Made by a program: the position numbers and the translations under genes | Shown: piece after piece, positions 1-9,140 of the stretch | Layout of the letters: the number at the start of each line of letters is the position of its first letter | Position numbering within the stretch: the first letter of the stretch is position 1 | Assembly (NCBI RefSeq): GCF_016427565.1 | Contig: NZ_JAELXT010000014.1 | Coordinates: 1-64,000, forward strand | Length of the DNA: 64,000 nt | Source: Microvirga splendida | GTDB taxonomy: Bacteria > Pseudomonadota > Alphaproteobacteria > Rhizobiales > Beijerinckiaceae | Direction of reading: 5' to 3' | The notes under the pieces: model-generated | Told to the model about the DNA's origin: nothing | The model's input: the letters and a program-made list of their open reading frames with translations, nothing else | Databases searched by the model: none

Positions 1-75
1 CAGGAGCTGTCGCGCCACTCCAACGACCTCTCCCGCGAGGTCGCAGACTTCCTCCAGGGCGTGAAGGCCGCTTAA
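1..75 (+). CDS. Methyl-accepting chemotaxis protein, C-terminal fragment
   Basis: Only the last 24 codons and the TAA stop are inside the window. The residues (SRHSNDLSREVADFLQGV, then Lys-Ala-Ala) match the usual end of alphaproteobacterial chemotaxis receptors, where a helix of the form LSxxSxxLxxEVxxFLxxV closes the signalling coiled coil. The assignment rests on this short tail. The ligand-binding and HAMP parts lie upstream of the window. A terminator follows 32 bases after the stop. Confidence 0.6.
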   Translation, partial: QELSRHSNDLSREVADFLQGVKAA

Positions 76-107
76 GGCACCACCCGCCGATTGACGGAAA
101 GCAGAAG

Positions 108-136
108 GACCCGGCAATGGTGAGCCGGATCTTTTT
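108..136 (+). terminator. Rho-independent terminator after the chemotaxis gene
   Basis: GACCCGGC (108-115) pairs with GCCGGATC (124-131) with one mismatch around an 8-base loop. Five T residues follow (132-136). It sits directly downstream of the receptor stop codon. Confidence 0.65.
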
Positions 137-140
137 CTTT

Positions 141-463
141 GCCGCCACGCTGAAACAAGCGCCCGTTGAGCGCTTTACTAGTCATGGCGGGTCGAGATCC
201 AAACCTGGAAGTACCCGTCACGGACAATGGATCGGCATGACGCTCTGAGTGGGTTCTTCACGGACGCCGATCTCGCAGCCTGATGAGCCGGGCACCCGCC
301 TCGGCCTGAACGGATGGAGGCTCGCATCGCGATCTCGCCTGGGCTGAAAGCTCCCTCCACGATCATGCGTTGAGCGTCGAGGCATTCTTCGGCCCGACAT
401 CACTGGAAGATTTGACCGGGTTGACCCGGATAAACGTCGATGACGTGTGACCTCGAGTCACCG
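141..463. other. Intergenic stretch without a recognisable gene
   Basis: The short reading frames here (for example 178-366 and 218-403, minus) have compositions rich in Arg, Ser and Pro and resemble nothing I know. They lack a convincing ribosome-binding site. A plus-strand terminator at 464-496 closes the stretch, which hints that something short may be transcribed rightward. I see no promoter or structured RNA I would defend. Confidence 0.4.
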
Positions 464-496
464 CGGGCCCCTTTCTCACACGGAGGGGCCCGTTTT
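464..496 (+). terminator. Strong intrinsic terminator
   Basis: A perfect 9-bp stem, CGGGCCCCT (464-472) with AGGGGCCCG (484-492), has an 11-base loop and is followed by TTTT (493-496). It points rightward. No gene upstream of it is recognised apart from the distant chemotaxis receptor, which has its own terminator. Confidence 0.6.
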
Positions 497-511
497 GCGT
501 GGGCAGGCTTG

Positions 512-541
512 GAAAACACGAAAGGCGCCCAAAGGCGCCTT
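512..541 (-). terminator. Terminator of the tRNA cluster
   Basis: AAGGCGCC (522-529) and GGCGCCTT (534-541) form an 8-bp stem with a CAAA loop. On the minus strand it is followed by a T-rich tail (TTTCGTGTTTTCC). It lies 28 bases past the 3' end of tRNA-Gly. A second small hairpin (550-569) abuts the tRNA 3' CCA. Confidence 0.6.
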
Positions 542-568
542 GTCGATGAATTTCCTTCGTGAAGGAAA

Positions 569-643
569 TGGAGCGGGCGAAGGGATTCGAACCCTCGACC
601 CCAACCTTGGCAAGGTTGTGCTCTACCCCTGAGCTACACCCGC
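569..643 (-). tRNA. tRNA-Gly (GCC)
   Basis: The minus strand reads GCGGGTG at the 5' acceptor and CGCCCGC at the 3' acceptor, followed by discriminator U and an encoded CCA. The T arm contains GGTTCGAATCC. The seven-base anticodon loop carries GCC between the paired CAACC and GGTTG arms. Confidence 0.95.
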
Positions 644-669
644 ACGCTCCCTCTCAGATTCAACAGGAA

Positions 670-745
<76 letters not shown>

Positions 746-788
746 CTACCCTTCCTTCCCCACCGCCGGCGAATGCCAAGAATGGGGA

Positions 789-864
789 TGGTGCCGCAAG
801 AGGGATTCGAACCCCCGACCCCCTCATTACGAATGAGGTGCTCTACCAGCTGAGCTATTGCGGC
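789..864 (-). tRNA. tRNA-Thr (CGT)
   Basis: The acceptor GCCGCAA pairs with TTGCGGC, followed by discriminator A and CCA. The anticodon arm CCTCA-TTCGTAA-TGAGG places CGT in the loop, which reads ACG threonine codons. It is the third gene of a minus-strand cluster with Ala and Gly. The hemY gene ends 83 bases upstream of it in the same direction. Confidence 0.95.
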
Positions 865-946
865 ATCGCAAATATTGCGATCCGAGAGGCCGCCCTCTTA
901 CCCCCTCGCCCGCCGCTTGGCAAGGGCAGGCAGGGAGGGAAAGGCC

Positions 947-2560
947 CTACCAGACCGAAAAAACGCTGCGGCGGGGGGCCGCCTCCTCCTTCGGCTTCGG
1001 CACGTCCGGAGGTGTGGCCGGGAAGACCACGGGCTCCCGCGGCGGTGGCGGTGGCGGCGGTTCTGCCTGCACGGGTTCGGCAGAGTTCAGGGCCGCTTTC
1101 AGCTCGCTCTTCAGAACGTCGTGTTCCGGCTCGGGAGCCGGCTCCTGCGCGGATACGATCTCGGAGACGGGCTGGGGTTCCGGCGTCGGCGCTGGCGCCG
1201 GCATGACCGGCAGCGGCTTCGGCTCCTCGTCGAGATCGGCCGTCACATCGTCGTGCAGGGTGAGTTCGGGGGCGACCAGCACGTCGGGCGGCGCCTGCCA
1301 CACGAAGGCGTCGAGGCGACCGGTGACCGGCGAGATCGGCAGCCAGTGATCGGAGACGATCCCGTCGGCGATCCAGGCCGGGTCCCGCGGCGCGCGGGTG
1401 GCGCGGGCAAGCCATTCGCGGCCCTTGCCGGTGGAGCCGTGCTCCGCCTGCTCCAGGTCGGACATGAGAAGGCACACGCGCATGCTCGGCCGCTCCTGCA
1501 GCAGGGGCTCCAGGGCATCCCGGGCGCGGGCGAACTCGCGCGCTTCGAGGGCCGCGCGGGCTACCGCCAGCCGCCCCTCCGGCGCGCCGCCGGAGAGCTT
1601 CATGAGGGTTTCGGCCCGCTTGAGGCGGTCGAGGCCGGAATCGCCCGGGCGCAGGTTGAGATAGACGTCCGCCAGATCCGGGTGGGGCAGGCTGCGCCAG
1701 GCGGTCTCGATCACCTTGGCGGCCTTGCGCAGATCGCCCTTGCGCGACAGCAGGCGGCCGGCCAGGGCCGCGGCCGGCACGAGGTCGGGCGCGAGCTTCA
1801 GCCCGTCCTGGGCGCTCCTGAGCGCTCCGTCGGGATCGTGATCCACCCGCTCCAGGGCATCCGCCGTGAGCAGCACGGCCCGGTGGCGCTTGGCCGTGGC
1901 CTTGTTCAGGAGGCCGAGCGACGCGCGCCGCTCGACCGCCTCCAAGGCCCCGCGCCAGTCGTGATCGGCGCAGCGCGCCTCGAGGACTGCGTCGCTCGCC
2001 CAGGCGGCGGCCGGAGCCAGTCGGACCGCCTCGGAGGCGTATTGCTGGGCGGAGCCCGCATCGCCCCGGCGACGGGCCTCGACGAACAGGCCGCGCAGGC
2101 CGAGCACGCGGGTCTCGTCCTCCTCCATCATCTGGCCGAAGGCGGCCTCCGCCGCCTCGCGGTTTCCGGAGACCTGGGCCGCCTGGGCCTTGAGCAGGAG
2201 TGTCAGGGGCTCACGGCCCAGAAGCCGCTCGGCCTCGTTGGCATAGCGGCGGGCCGCGATGGTGTCGCCCGCGCCCACGGCCACCATGCCGCGGGAAACC
2301 GCCTGATAGCCCCGGGAGCGCCGACGGGCCCTTGAGGCGAAGGTCAGGCGGGAGGGCAGATGCAGAAGGCCGGAGACCAGGGACCAGAGCAGCGCCAGGA
2401 AGAGCGCGAGGCCCGCCAGCGCGATGGCGGCGACCGCCACCGACATCTGGATCTCGTAGCCCGCGAAGGTGATCAGAACCGTGCCCGGCCGTTCCGCGAG
2501 CCAGACGGCGCCGAAGGCCGCGACGCAGAGAAGACCGATGAAGACGAGAGCGCGCCACAT
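947..2560 (-). CDS. hemY: HemY-type tetratricopeptide membrane protein
   Basis: This 537-residue protein has two N-terminal membrane helices (about residues 3-20 and 39-64), then helical repeats of TPR type to about residue 400. The tail is rich in Pro and Glu. This is the proteobacterial HemY associated with the haem operon, not the protoporphyrinogen oxidase also called HemY in Firmicutes. It is thought to act with late haem enzymes at the inner membrane, but its exact role is unsettled. The start codon lies 18 bases after the mitofilin stop, so the two are almost certainly co-transcribed downstream of hemC and hemD. Confidence 0.9.
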   Translation of the reverse strand: MWRALVFIGLLCVAAFGAVWLAERPGTVLITFAGYEIQMSVAVAAIALAGLALFLALLWSLVSGLLHLPSRLTFASRARRRSRGYQAVSRGMVAVGAGDTIAARRYANEAERLLGREPLTLLLKAQAAQVSGNREAAEAAFGQMMEEDETRVLGLRGLFVEARRRGDAGSAQQYASEAVRLAPAAAWASDAVLEARCADHDWRGALEAVERRASLGLLNKATAKRHRAVLLTADALERVDHDPDGALRSAQDGLKLAPDLVPAAALAGRLLSRKGDLRKAAKVIETAWRSLPHPDLADVYLNLRPGDSGLDRLKRAETLMKLSGGAPEGRLAVARAALEAREFARARDALEPLLQERPSMRVCLLMSDLEQAEHGSTGKGREWLARATRAPRDPAWIADGIVSDHWLPISPVTGRLDAFVWQAPPDVLVAPELTLHDDVTADLDEEPKPLPVMPAPAPTPEPQPVSEIVSAQEPAPEPEHDVLKSELKAALNSAEPVQAEPPPPPPPREPVVFPATPPDVPKPKEEAAPRRSVFSVW

Positions 2561-2578
2561 GCTGGGCTGATCCTTTTC

Positions 2579-4237
2579 TTACTGCGTCGTACGGTTGAGG
2601 GTGGCGAGGGCGTCGGCGCTGATGGCTTGCGCCGCCTGATGGGCCCCGGCGACAGCCTTGGCCTGCCGGCCCCATTCCTCGGACACCTGTCGTGCCGGCT
2701 CCGGCAGGGAATCCCAGGCGGCGGCGGCCTCGACCACTTCGCCGCGCTCCAGGGCCTGCCGGATACGGCCCACTTGAGCAGGAACGCCGCTTCCGCCGGG
2801 TTCGTTCACCGGCCTGACCGTCACCACCTTGTCGGCCATGCGCAGGAGCCGGTCGGACCAGCCCTCGGCCGGGCCGCGGCTCTCGCGCAGGATCGCGGTC
2901 TCCACCGGGTCGAAGCGCTGCGCCAACGCGGCCGCCGTCGGGGCGCCCTCCTGGGCGAAAGGCTCGAGCGGCGCCACGCGGGCAGGATCCGCACCGGCCT
3001 TTTTCACGCCCTCGAGGACCTCCGCATAGGGCGTGCCGTTCTGCAGCGCGTCGTTCAGGCGCCCGGCCAGGACGACGCGCGTTCCGGTCTGGCTCGCCTC
3101 CTCGACGGCCTTCGTGTTCTCGGTCGCCTGCCGGGACAGGGCGGCAAGGCGCTGTTCCTGCTCGCCGAGGCGCTGATCGATGGTGCCGAACCGATTGTTG
3201 ACGTCCGCCAACTGGCGGTCGAGTTCGCCGAGGCGCCGATCCATGTCGGACAAGCGCTGCTCCCGCTCGCCGAAGCGGCGATCGAGGTCAGCAATCCGGC
3301 TATCGAGCTCCTGCGTAGCGTTCGCCGCATTCGTGGCGGTCTGGGCATTCGTCCGCACCTGCTCTTCGAGCGCCCCGAGGCGGTTGGAGAGATCCGACAG
3401 GGCCGCTTCATTCTCGGTCGAGGCTTGAGTCGACTCGGGCAGCGGACGGTTCAGCGCCTCCTGCGCCTGGCCGGCCGCCTGCTGGGCCGTGTCCTGGATC
3501 GCCTGGAGCCGCTGGTCGAGTTCGCTCCTGGCGGTCTCGAGCGCCTGGAGGCGTCCGTCCAGGGCCTGGGTGTCGCCCTGCGGCTGGTCTCCGGGGGCTG
3601 CCGGCTGCTGGCGCAGGGCATTCACCTGCTGCTCGAGCCGGGCAATGCGGGGATCCTCCTGGGCGGGCGGTTCTCCCTGCCAGGTCTGCAGCCCGTAGAC
3701 GAGGCCTGCGCCGACGAGACCGCCGAGCAGGCTCGACCCGATGAGGGCCCCGGCGGAGCTGCGCCGCTCGGGAGCGGGCGGCGGAGGCGTGGAATCCGCG
3801 CGCGGGTCCGATGTGGAAGAATCCCGGGAGGAGTTGCTGCTCGAACTGGTATCCCGCCCGGCCGGGTCGTTGATGAAGCCCTCGGAGGGCAGCGTATCGG
3901 TGCCCGCGCCCGAATCGAGGCTGGCTTCCGGGGACGCCACCACCTCCTCGGCCGGGGGTTCGCTGCCGCTGGCGATGGTCTCGTCCCGCTGCCCGCCGGG
4001 CAGGCTGTCCGCCGCGGCGGTCGTCTCCTGGGCGCGAAGCTCCTCGCCGGCGGCGTCCGGCCCCATGGTCTCTTGACCAACAGTCGCCTGACCGACCGTA
4101 TCCTGGGCGGCAGGCTCGGGATCGGCCTGGACGGTGCCGTCGTCGATCACGGTCGCCTTCAGGTCGATGGTGGCCGGCTCGCGCGAGGATTTCTTGCGGG
4201 AGGATTTCGAGCGTCTGGGATCAGATGAATCGGTCAC
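2579..4237 (-). CDS. Mitofilin/Mic60-family inner-membrane protein
   Basis: The 552-residue product has a disordered acidic and Ser/Pro-rich N-terminus (1-160), one membrane helix (about 162-184), a long coiled coil of heptads with repeated ADxxRFGxxxQRL-like segments (about 195-400) and a conserved C-terminal region. This is the layout of alphaproteobacterial Mic60, the homologue of the mitochondrial cristae-junction protein mitofilin. Its place between hemD and hemY is the known alphaproteobacterial context. The long N-terminal extension is low complexity. It probably shapes intracytoplasmic membrane or links inner and outer membrane; the latter is family knowledge, not visible here. Confidence 0.88.
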   Translation of the reverse strand: MTDSSDPRRSKSSRKKSSREPATIDLKATVIDDGTVQADPEPAAQDTVGQATVGQETMGPDAAGEELRAQETTAAADSLPGGQRDETIASGSEPPAEEVVASPEASLDSGAGTDTLPSEGFINDPAGRDTSSSSNSSRDSSTSDPRADSTPPPPAPERRSSAGALIGSSLLGGLVGAGLVYGLQTWQGEPPAQEDPRIARLEQQVNALRQQPAAPGDQPQGDTQALDGRLQALETARSELDQRLQAIQDTAQQAAGQAQEALNRPLPESTQASTENEAALSDLSNRLGALEEQVRTNAQTATNAANATQELDSRIADLDRRFGEREQRLSDMDRRLGELDRQLADVNNRFGTIDQRLGEQEQRLAALSRQATENTKAVEEASQTGTRVVLAGRLNDALQNGTPYAEVLEGVKKAGADPARVAPLEPFAQEGAPTAAALAQRFDPVETAILRESRGPAEGWSDRLLRMADKVVTVRPVNEPGGSGVPAQVGRIRQALERGEVVEAAAAWDSLPEPARQVSEEWGRQAKAVAGAHQAAQAISADALATLNRTTQ

Positions 4238-4448
4238 GGGTCACTCTTGCAGGGTCGCCAGGAAAAGATCTCCCTGGGGCGCGGTCTTCAAAAGGGCAGT
4301 GTGCTAGGCAATTGAGGCAAGCTTGGGCGCTGAGGTTTCGTTCCCTCAACAGCCGGTGATCGTCCAAGAACGGCAGGCCCATGGGACCATGATCCTCTCC
4401 TTATGACAAAGATCCCCTGGGGGATCGTATCCGAAGCGTCGGCGAAGG

Positions 4449-5144
4449 TCATGAGACCCGGTCGAGAAGCCGGAGCAGGGCCTCCTCCGACGGATCCTCC
4501 GCCACGAGGGTCGCGGCGCCGGCCGATGTCAGGGGTGCGGCCACGTCGGCCGACAGGCAGAGATGGAGAAGCCCTAAGAGGCTCGATGCCAGCCCGGCCT
4601 CCCCTGCCAGCCGGATGACGAGATCCGCGCTCCTTCGGGAATAATGGAGCGCGGCGCCGATTTGGCCAGAGCGCAGGGCTTCGGCGGCGCGGTCCGGCAG
4701 CGTACCGACCGCTTCGGCTTCGTAAGCCTCCCATTGCAGGAGGTTGAACCCGGCGGCCTTCAGGGAGGCGGCCGGCTCCTCCTTGTGATGGCGCGCCGTC
4801 ACATGAAGCAGCGTCAGGCCGGACGGCAGCGTGCCGCGAATCAGCCGCGCCAGGGACACCGCATCGCCCTCCGCCACCGTGACGTTGGCAAAGCCAGCCG
4901 CGCGCACCGGTTCGGCCGTGCGCTCGCCGACGGCGAAGACGGGTTTGGTCCGGTCCAGGCCCGCCAGGGCCGCCTCCGCATGGGCGCTGGTGACGATCAG
5001 GGCGTCGTAGGGCTCCGACGGCATCGGATCGCCCGTGGGCACGATCCGGGTCACGGGCGCAAGCCACGCCTCGTGGCCGCGGGCGGCGAGCTTTTCCGCC
5101 GTGCGTGCCTCATCCACGGCCGAGCGGGTGACGAGGACCCGCAT
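4449..5144 (-). CDS. hemD: Uroporphyrinogen-III synthase
   Basis: It closes hydroxymethylbilane to uroporphyrinogen III in tetrapyrrole synthesis. The 231-residue length fits the family, and the N-terminus (MRVLVTRSAVDEARTAEKL) and the segment VTSAHAEAAL are typical of its two alternating alpha/beta domains. The family is poorly conserved, so the strongest support is the translational coupling: its ATG overlaps the hemC TGA as ATGA. A gap of 211 bases separates it from mic60. That gap has no gene I recognise and could hold an internal promoter. Confidence 0.92.
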   Translation of the reverse strand: MRVLVTRSAVDEARTAEKLAARGHEAWLAPVTRIVPTGDPMPSEPYDALIVTSAHAEAALAGLDRTKPVFAVGERTAEPVRAAGFANVTVAEGDAVSLARLIRGTLPSGLTLLHVTARHHKEEPAASLKAAGFNLLQWEAYEAEAVGTLPDRAAEALRSGQIGAALHYSRRSADLVIRLAGEAGLASSLLGLLHLCLSADVAAPLTSAGAATLVAEDPSEEALLRLLDRVS

Positions 5145-6070
5145 CAGGCCTTCAGGAAGTCGGGCGGCATGCGCGCGCGCAGCTCGCTGCCGGCGTCGCG
5201 CCCGAGGGCCACCGCGTCGCCCAGTGAGCCGCGGCGCAGGGCTTCCAGGCTCTCCGACCCGTCGGGGCGCAGCACGAGGCCGCGGAATTCGAGTTCGCCG
5301 CCGACGAGCCGCGCGTGCCCGGCGATGGGCGTGCGGCAGGAGCCGTCGAGGATGGTGAGGAAGGCCCGCTCGGCCGCGAGCGCCTGACCGGTCGGCGCAT
5401 CGAGAATGGGCTGAAGCACTTCCCGCACCCGCTCGTCCTCGGCCCGGATCGCGACGGCGATGGCGCCCTGCCCGACGGCGGGCAGGAAGTCGTCCGTCTC
5501 CAGCATCGTGGTCACGTGGTCGGTGAGCCCGAGGCGGCGCAGGCCCGCCATGGCGAGCAGGGTCGCATCGACCTCGCCGCGCTCGAGCTTGGCGAGCCGC
5601 GTCTGCACGTTGCCGCGAAGCAACGTGACCTGGAGGTCCGGCCGCAGGCGCCGGATCTGCGCCTGCCGCCGCAGCGACGCGGAACCCACCACGGCGCCCT
5701 GCGGCAGATCCGCGATGCTCTTGTAGCGGTGGCTGATGAAGGCGTCGCGCACGTCCTCGCGGGGCAGGAAGCCGGCGATCACGATGCCCTCCGGCAGGGT
5801 CGTCGGCAGGTCCTTGGCGGAGTGGACCGCGAGATCGATGGAGCCTTCGAGCAGCGCGATGTCGAGCTCCTTGGTGAAGAGCCCCTTGCCGCCGGCCTCC
5901 GACAGGGGCCGGTCCTGGATGGCGTCGCCCGTGGTCTTGATGATCGACAGGGGCAGGTGCTCCACGGTCCAGCCATGGGCGGCGACCAGCCTGTCTTGCG
6001 TCTCGTGGGCCTGGGCGAGCGCCAGGGGGCTGCCTCGCGTACCGATGACCAGGGTGGGGGAAGAGGCCAT
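5144..6070 (-). CDS. hemC: Porphobilinogen deaminase (hydroxymethylbilane synthase)
   Basis: It polymerises four porphobilinogens into hydroxymethylbilane in the cytoplasm. The 308-residue product carries the N-terminal GTRGSPLALAQ (10-20), the catalytic Asp in HSAKDLPT (Asp87) and the dipyrromethane-cofactor cysteine in LDGSCRTPIAG (Cys245). The open frame extends 39 codons upstream, but I place the start at 6070 because AGGAG precedes it at a good distance and homology begins there. It is the first gene of the hemC-hemD-mic60-hemY unit and is divergent from tsaD across 122 bases. Confidence 0.97.
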   Translation of the reverse strand: MASSPTLVIGTRGSPLALAQAHETQDRLVAAHGWTVEHLPLSIIKTTGDAIQDRPLSEAGGKGLFTKELDIALLEGSIDLAVHSAKDLPTTLPEGIVIAGFLPREDVRDAFISHRYKSIADLPQGAVVGSASLRRQAQIRRLRPDLQVTLLRGNVQTRLAKLERGEVDATLLAMAGLRRLGLTDHVTTMLETDDFLPAVGQGAIAVAIRAEDERVREVLQPILDAPTGQALAAERAFLTILDGSCRTPIAGHARLVGGELEFRGLVLRPDGSESLEALRRGSLGDAVALGRDAGSELRARMPPDFLKA

Positions 6071-6192
6071 TCCGGTTCTGCTCTCCTGAAGAATGATTTC
6101 GGCGTTTGATCTTGTGCGGCGCGGCGGACTATAGGGGGAGGAGCGCCGGGCCGGAAGTCCGGACAACACCTTAAATCGAGCAGCCAACGATC

Positions 6193-7248
6193 ATGCGCAT
6201 TCTAGGCATCGAGACCACCTGCGACGAGACCGCGGCCGCCGTCGTGGGCGTCGGCTTCGACGGACGGGGCGAGATCCTCTCCAACGAGGTGCTGAGCCAG
6301 ATCGCCGAGCACGCCCGCTATGGCGGCGTGGTGCCGGAGATCGCGGCGCGCGCCCATGTGGAGGTGATCGACCGGCTCGTGGCCCGCGCCCTGAAGAACG
6401 CGAACTGCTCCGTGAAGGACATCGACGGCATCGCGGTGGCGGCCGGACCCGGCCTCATCGGCGGCGTTCTGGTGGGGCTGACCACGGCGAAAGCCATCGC
6501 GCTCGTGACCCGCAAACCCCTGATGGCGGTGAACCATCTCGAGGCCCACGCGCTCACCGCGCGGCTCACCGACGGCATCGGCTTTCCGTACCTGCTGCTG
6601 CTCGCCTCCGGCGGCCACACGCAACTCGTGGCGGTGCGCGGCGTCGGCGATTACGTGCGCATCGGCACCACCATCGACGACGCCATCGGCGAAGCCTTCG
6701 ACAAGGTCGCCAAGATGCTCGGCCTGCCCTATCCCGGCGGCCCGCATGTGGAGAGCGAGGCGGCACGAGGAAACCCGGAGCGCTTCGCCTTCCCGCGCCC
6801 GATGCAGGGCCGGGCGGAGCCGAACTTCTCCCTCTCCGGCCTCAAGACGGCCGTGCGGATCGAGGCGGAGAAGATCGCGCCGCTCACCGCCAGCGACATC
6901 GCCGATCTGTGTGCGAGCTTCCAGGCCGCCATCGTGGACGTGGTGGTGGACCGCACCCGCGTGGGCCTGCGCGCCTTCCGCGAGATCGCCGGCCATCCGG
7001 CGGCCCTCGTGGTGGCGGGCGGCGTCGCGGCCAACCAGGGCATGCGCCAGGGCCTGCAGCGGCTCGCGGTGGAAGCCGGCCTCAAGCTCGTGGCGCCGCC
7101 CGTGCACCTGTGCGGTGACAACGGCGCGATGATCGCCTGGGCGGGTCTCGAGCGCATGCGCCTCGGCCTCATCGACGACATCGGCGCCCCGGCCCGCGCC
7201 CGCTGGCCCCTCGACACCAGCCGCGACGAGGCGGGAGCGAAGGCCTGA
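6193..7248 (+). CDS. tsaD: tRNA N6-threonylcarbamoyladenosine transferase TsaD
   Basis: TsaD transfers threonylcarbamoyl to A37 of ANN-reading tRNAs, in complex with TsaB and TsaE. The 351-residue protein begins with the ASKHA-fold signature [17 protein letters not shown] and has the metal-binding HLEAH at 115-119. [11 protein letters not shown] and VAGGVAANQ are also present. Its stop overlaps the gpsA start (TGATG), so the two are translationally coupled. Divergent placement against hemC is a common alphaproteobacterial arrangement. Confidence 0.97.
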   Translation: MRILGIETTCDETAAAVVGVGFDGRGEILSNEVLSQIAEHARYGGVVPEIAARAHVEVIDRLVARALKNANCSVKDIDGIAVAAGPGLIGGVLVGLTTAKAIALVTRKPLMAVNHLEAHALTARLTDGIGFPYLLLLASGGHTQLVAVRGVGDYVRIGTTIDDAIGEAFDKVAKMLGLPYPGGPHVESEAARGNPERFAFPRPMQGRAEPNFSLSGLKTAVRIEAEKIAPLTASDIADLCASFQAAIVDVVVDRTRVGLRAFREIAGHPAALVVAGGVAANQGMRQGLQRLAVEAGLKLVAPPVHLCGDNGAMIAWAGLERMRLGLIDDIGAPARARWPLDTSRDEAGAKA

Positions 7249-8237
7249 TGGCATCGCAACCGATCGGCATCGCCGGGGCCGGAGCCTGGGGCACGGCACT
7301 CGCCAACGCGGCCGCCGCTGCAGACAACGATGTGGTGCTCTGGATGCGCTCGCCCGAGCAGGCTCAGGAATTGGCGGCGACGCGCAGCAACGAGCGCTGC
7401 CTGCCAGGCGTGACGCTGCACGACCGCATCCGCCCCACCGCCGATCTGAACGAACTCGCCGCATGTCGCGCCGTGCTTCTCGTCACGCCTGCACAGACCA
7501 CCCGGGAGGTGACGGCGGCGCTCGCCCGTGTGCTGCCTTCCGCAACCCCGCTGCTGCTCTGCGCCAAGGGCATCGAGCGCGGCAGCGGGGCGTTTCTCTG
7601 CGACGTGGTCGAGGAGGTGCGCCCCGGCGCCCCTGTGGCCGTGCTGTCAGGCCCCAGTTTCGCCCACGACGTGGCGCGCGGCCTGCCCACTGCGGTGACG
7701 CTGGCCTGCCGCGATGCGGCTCTGGCCGAGGCGCTGGCCAATGCCCTCTCCGGCCCGGCCCTTCGCGTCTATCATCGCGGCGACGTGCGCGGGGTCGAGA
7801 TCGGCGGCGCAGCCAAGAACGTGCTGGCCATCGCCTGCGGAGCGGTAGCGGGCAAGGGCCTCGGCGAGAGCGCCAAGGCGGCGCTGATCGCCCGCGGCTT
7901 CGCCGAGCTCCTGCGCTTTGCCCGCGCCTATGGCGGTGAGCCCGAGACCCTGATGGGATTGTCAGGCCTGGGCGACCTCGTGCTGACCTGCTCCACGGCG
8001 CAATCGCGCAACTTCGCCTTCGGCCAGCGCCTCGGCCAGGGAATGAGCGTCGCGGAGGCCTCGGGCGGCAAGCTGGTCGAAGGCGCAACGACCGCGAGCG
8101 CTCTCGTGGCGCTGGCGCGGGCAAAAAACATCGACATGCCGATTGCCGAGGCCGTCGAGCAGGTCCTGTCCGGCGCATGGACCCTCGAACAGGCGGTCGA
8201 TGCGCTCATGAACCGTCCGATCAAGTCCGAGCATTGA
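7248..8237 (+). CDS. gpsA: NAD(P)-dependent glycerol-3-phosphate dehydrogenase
   Basis: It reduces dihydroxyacetone phosphate to sn-glycerol-3-phosphate for phospholipid synthesis. The 329-residue protein has the nucleotide-binding GAGAWGTALA near the N-terminus, SGPSFAHDVARGLPTA, the catalytic region around EIGGAAKNVLAIACG and GLSGLGDLVLTC. It overlaps tsaD by one base. A palindromic repeat (8239-8283) starts directly after its stop codon. Confidence 0.97.
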   Translation: MASQPIGIAGAGAWGTALANAAAAADNDVVLWMRSPEQAQELAATRSNERCLPGVTLHDRIRPTADLNELAACRAVLLVTPAQTTREVTAALARVLPSATPLLLCAKGIERGSGAFLCDVVEEVRPGAPVAVLSGPSFAHDVARGLPTAVTLACRDAALAEALANALSGPALRVYHRGDVRGVEIGGAAKNVLAIACGAVAGKGLGESAKAALIARGFAELLRFARAYGGEPETLMGLSGLGDLVLTCSTAQSRNFAFGQRLGQGMSVAEASGGKLVEGATTASALVALARAKNIDMPIAEAVEQVLSGAWTLEQAVDALMNRPIKSEH

Positions 8238-8238
8238 A

Positions 8239-8283
8239 GCATGATCCGGAAAAGTGGATACCGGTTTTCCGATAAGATCATGC
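8239..8283. repeat. Palindromic dispersed repeat (REP-like), family A
   Basis: GCATGATC (8239-8246) pairs with GATCATGC (8276-8283), and between them lies a GGAAAAGTGG/CCGGTTTTCC core. The same AAGTGGA-CCGGTT core is found at 31643-31712 and 52858-52899. It separates gpsA from the EVE gene and may work as a 3' end stabiliser, which is inference. Confidence 0.75.
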
Positions 8284-8307
8284 GTCATTTCTAAAGAGTA
8301 ACTGAGA

Positions 8308-8721
8308 ATGGCCCACTGGCTCTACAAGTCCGAACCCTCCGTCTGGTCCTGGGATCAGCAAGTCGCGGAAGGCGCGAAAGGCACGCACTGGAACGGCGTG
8401 CGCAATCACGTCGCCAAGCAGAACCTGATGGCCATGAGGATCGGCGAGCAGGGCTTCTTCTACCATTCCAACGAGGGCAAGGCGGTGGTGGGCATCGTCG
8501 AGGTGATCCGGGAATACTATCCCGACCACACCGACGAGACGGGCAAGTTCGGCATGGTGGACATCAAGGCCGTGAAGGCCTTCCCGAAACCCGTGACCCT
8601 CGACGACATCAAGAAGGAACCCGGCCTCGAGAAGATGATTCTGGTCAACAATTCCCGCCTCTCGGTACAGCCGGTGACGGACGAGGAATGGACCATCGTG
8701 TGCCGGATGGGCGGGCTGTAA
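8308..8721 (+). CDS. EVE-domain protein (thymocyte nuclear protein 1-like)
   Basis: The 137-residue protein is a single EVE domain (PUA-like fold), beginning AHWLYKSEPSVWSWDQQ, with GTHWNGVRNHVAKQNL, a residue pattern that forms the aromatic cage in this family. EVE domains read modified bases in DNA or RNA. The stand-alone bacterial form is widespread and its substrate is mostly unknown. It lies 70 bases after gpsA, beyond a palindromic repeat, and may be transcribed with tsaD-gpsA. Confidence 0.9.
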   Translation: MAHWLYKSEPSVWSWDQQVAEGAKGTHWNGVRNHVAKQNLMAMRIGEQGFFYHSNEGKAVVGIVEVIREYYPDHTDETGKFGMVDIKAVKAFPKPVTLDDIKKEPGLEKMILVNNSRLSVQPVTDEEWTIVCRMGGL

Positions 8722-9140
8722 CGATCCCCACAGTATCGCCCGGAAGCGCGATCCGGGACCGTCAGATGCCGGGGCGCGTTTGGATGCACGGAAGGCTGTC
8801 CGCGAAACCCGACAGGGTACCCCTCTGTCGGTAGCGCGCTTTGACCGCACTCGGCCTTCCTGTTTTAAGTCAAAGTCTCAGTAGAAGTTCGGGCGCGCCA
8901 TAGCACATGGCGCGCGACTCGCAATGGTCGTGCAGCACGCTATTGCAAGCGTAGCGTTCTCAAAGTGCGACTGCCAATTGATAGCGCTCGCAACATCTTT
9001 GGCGAACGACCTGCATTCTGTAACAACACCGTTTTTTGCTGTTTGCGTTGCGTTGATCATCTTTGTAGATGCCGCATCCTGCAAGGCGGCGACCTGAGTT
9101 TCAACACACATTGTCATGACATCAGACATGGAGAAGAACC
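8722..9140. other. Intergenic region upstream of the RTX gene
   Basis: No convincing gene is visible. The minus-strand frame 8878-9147 has no ribosome-binding site and runs antisense over the RTX start. GC is visibly lower (about half) between about 8870 and 9130 than in flanking genes. The region probably holds the promoter and leader of the RTX gene. GGAGAAG at 9130-9136 is its ribosome-binding site. Confidence 0.45.

Noticed and set aside
178-403. Small minus-strand frames in the first gap
   Set aside because: They overlap each other, are rich in Arg/Ser/Pro and have no ribosome-binding site.
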